DNA of 64,000 nucleotides, from contig NZ_LMJJ01000003.1 of NCBI RefSeq assembly GCF_001429285.1, forward strand, positions 198,641 through 262,640. Direction: 5' to 3'. Below, piece after piece: positions 63,112 to 64,000 of the stretch. The position numbers and the translations under genes were made by a program. The notes below the pieces were generated by a model. That model saw nothing but the letters and a program-made list of their open reading frames with translations. It did not search any database and had not been told where the DNA came from. How positions within the stretch are numbered: the first letter of the stretch is position 1; every line of letters starts with the position of its first letter. The stretch comes from Ensifer sp. Root278 (GTDB lineage: Bacteria > Pseudomonadota > Alphaproteobacteria > Rhizobiales > Rhizobiaceae).

Positions 63112-64000
63112 ATGACCATCCACCAGAACCTGATTGCCGGCGAATGGGTCGGCGGTGACGGGGTTGCCAACATCAATCCCTCGAACACCAATGACGTGGT
63201 CGGCGAATACGCCCGTGCGTCTGCCGACGATGCCCGCGCCGCGATCGCCGCTGCCAAGGCTGCGTTCCCGACCTGGTCGCGCTCCGGCATCCTCGAGCGC
63301 CACGCGATCCTGAGGAAGACCGCCGACGAGATCCTTGCCCGCAAGGACGAGCTCGGAAGGCTGCTGTCGCGCGAGGAAGGCAAGACGCTCGCCGAAGGCA
63401 TCGGCGAGACGGTGCGTGCCGGCCAGATCTTCGACTTCTTCGCCGGCGAATGCCTGCGGTTGGCGGGCGAAGTTCTGCCGTCGGCCCGACCCAATATCGG
63501 CGTCGAGATCACCCGCGAGCCGGTCGGCGTCGTCGGCATCATCACGCCCTGGAACTTCCCGATCGCCATTCCTGCCTGGAAGATTGCGCCGGCGCTTTGT
63601 TACGGCAACACCGTCGTCTTCAAGCCGGCCGAGCTGGTGCCCGGCAGTTCCTGGGCCATCGTCGACATCCTCCACCGTGCCGGCCTGCCGAAGGGTGTCC
63701 TGAACTTCGTGATGGGCAAGGGCTCGGTCGTCGGCCAGGCGATGCTCGACAGCCCCGATATCCACGCCATCACCTTCACCGGCTCGACCGGCACCGGCAA
63801 ACGGGTGGCGCTCGCCTCCGTCGAGCACAATCGCAAATACCAGCTGGAGATGGGCGGCAAGAACCCCTTCGTCGTGCTCGACGATGCCGATCTGTCGGTG
63901 GCGGTCGAGGCCGCGGTCAACTCCGCCTTCTTCTCCACCGGCCAGCGCTGCACCGCCTCCTCGCGCATCATCGTCACCGAGGGCATCCACGATCGCTTCG
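63112..64000 (+). CDS. Aldehyde dehydrogenase, probably 2-oxoglutarate semialdehyde dehydrogenase (cut by window end)
   Basis: The first 296 residues are present and the frame is open at the right edge. Conserved features are NLIAGEWVGG, TPWNFPIAIPAWKIAPAL, the catalytic Glu in QLEMGGKNP and the catalytic Cys in STGQRCTASSR. AAAGGGGAAAG precedes the ATG. Placed next to KdgD it should oxidise 2-oxoglutarate semialdehyde to 2-oxoglutarate. It is distinct from the enzyme at 47750, so the window codes for two such dehydrogenases. Confidence 0.92.
   Translation, partial: MTIHQNLIAGEWVGGDGVANINPSNTNDVVGEYARASADDARAAIAAAKAAFPTWSRSGILERHAILRKTADEILARKDELGRLLSREEGKTLAEGIGETVRAGQIFDFFAGECLRLAGEVLPSARPNIGVEITREPVGVVGIITPWNFPIAIPAWKIAPALCYGNTVVFKPAELVPGSSWAIVDILHRAGLPKGVLNFVMGKGSVVGQAMLDSPDIHAITFTGSTGTGKRVALASVEHNRKYQLEMGGKNPFVVLDDADLSVAVEAAVNSAFFSTGQRCTASSRIIVTEGIHDRF

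Overview
This window reads as an accessory or megaplasmid-type region of an alphaproteobacterium, most likely of the Rhizobiaceae (Sinorhizobium/Ensifer, Rhizobium or Agrobacterium type). The basis is the high-GC codon use, the density of ABC importers, an AapJQMP-like amino-acid importer, SyrB-like small proteins and hydroxyproline-type catabolic genes. I see no rRNA, tRNA, CRISPR array or replication gene. Species and replicon cannot be fixed from the sequence alone.

Layout. (1) 1-9.7 kb: a dipeptide/oligopeptide-type ABC importer (permeases, two ATPases, Tat-signal binding protein) with an aldo/keto reductase, an amidohydrolase, an SsuD-like flavin monooxygenase and a DszC/acyl-CoA-dehydrogenase-like flavoprotein, probably for uptake and oxidative breakdown of an organosulfur or similar compound. 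(2) 9.8-28.5 kb: a RelB/ParE-type toxin-antitoxin pair, a membrane class III adenylate cyclase, a LysR-controlled module (exported molybdenum hydroxylase, cytochrome c, MFS exporter, zinc alcohol dehydrogenase, XdhC), two insertion sequences, a truncated 2'-5' RNA ligase gene, a DnaQ-type exonuclease with a coupled 52-residue protein, and a run of small SyrB-like and coiled-coil proteins ending in a Nudix hydrolase. (3) 28.6-38.9 kb: D-serine dehydratase, an Aap-like importer, a LysR regulator and glyA-folD-purU, which together can convert serine to pyruvate, glycine and formate. (4) 39-51.8 kb: a GntR-controlled hydroxyproline-type catabolic operon with its importer. (5) 52-64 kb: a second GntR-controlled island with importer, RidA-family protein, HyuA/HyuB hydantoinase, aminotransferase, KdgD-type dehydratase and a semialdehyde dehydrogenase cut by the window end. 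Islands 4 and 5 both seem to end in 2-oxoglutarate semialdehyde.

The most unusual structure is a roughly 38-bp element present four times in the same orientation (cores at 9845, 28563, 39034 and 52013). The 17-base core is identical in all four and contains 12 consecutive bases of the E. coli dif site (XerC arm plus centre), without the usual XerD arm. Each copy lies between genes at a junction between blocks 1|2, 2|3, 3|4 and 4|5. This suggests modular assembly of catabolic cassettes by a site-specific recombination process, although no recombinase gene is in the window.

Regulation is visible in places. A 46-bp promoter element bearing a LysR-type dyad is duplicated in front of the molybdenum-hydroxylase operon and the MFS gene. 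Both GntR-controlled islands have paired operator-like repeats at their divergent promoter regions. Several strong hairpins separate importer or catabolic genes within operons and may set their relative expression.
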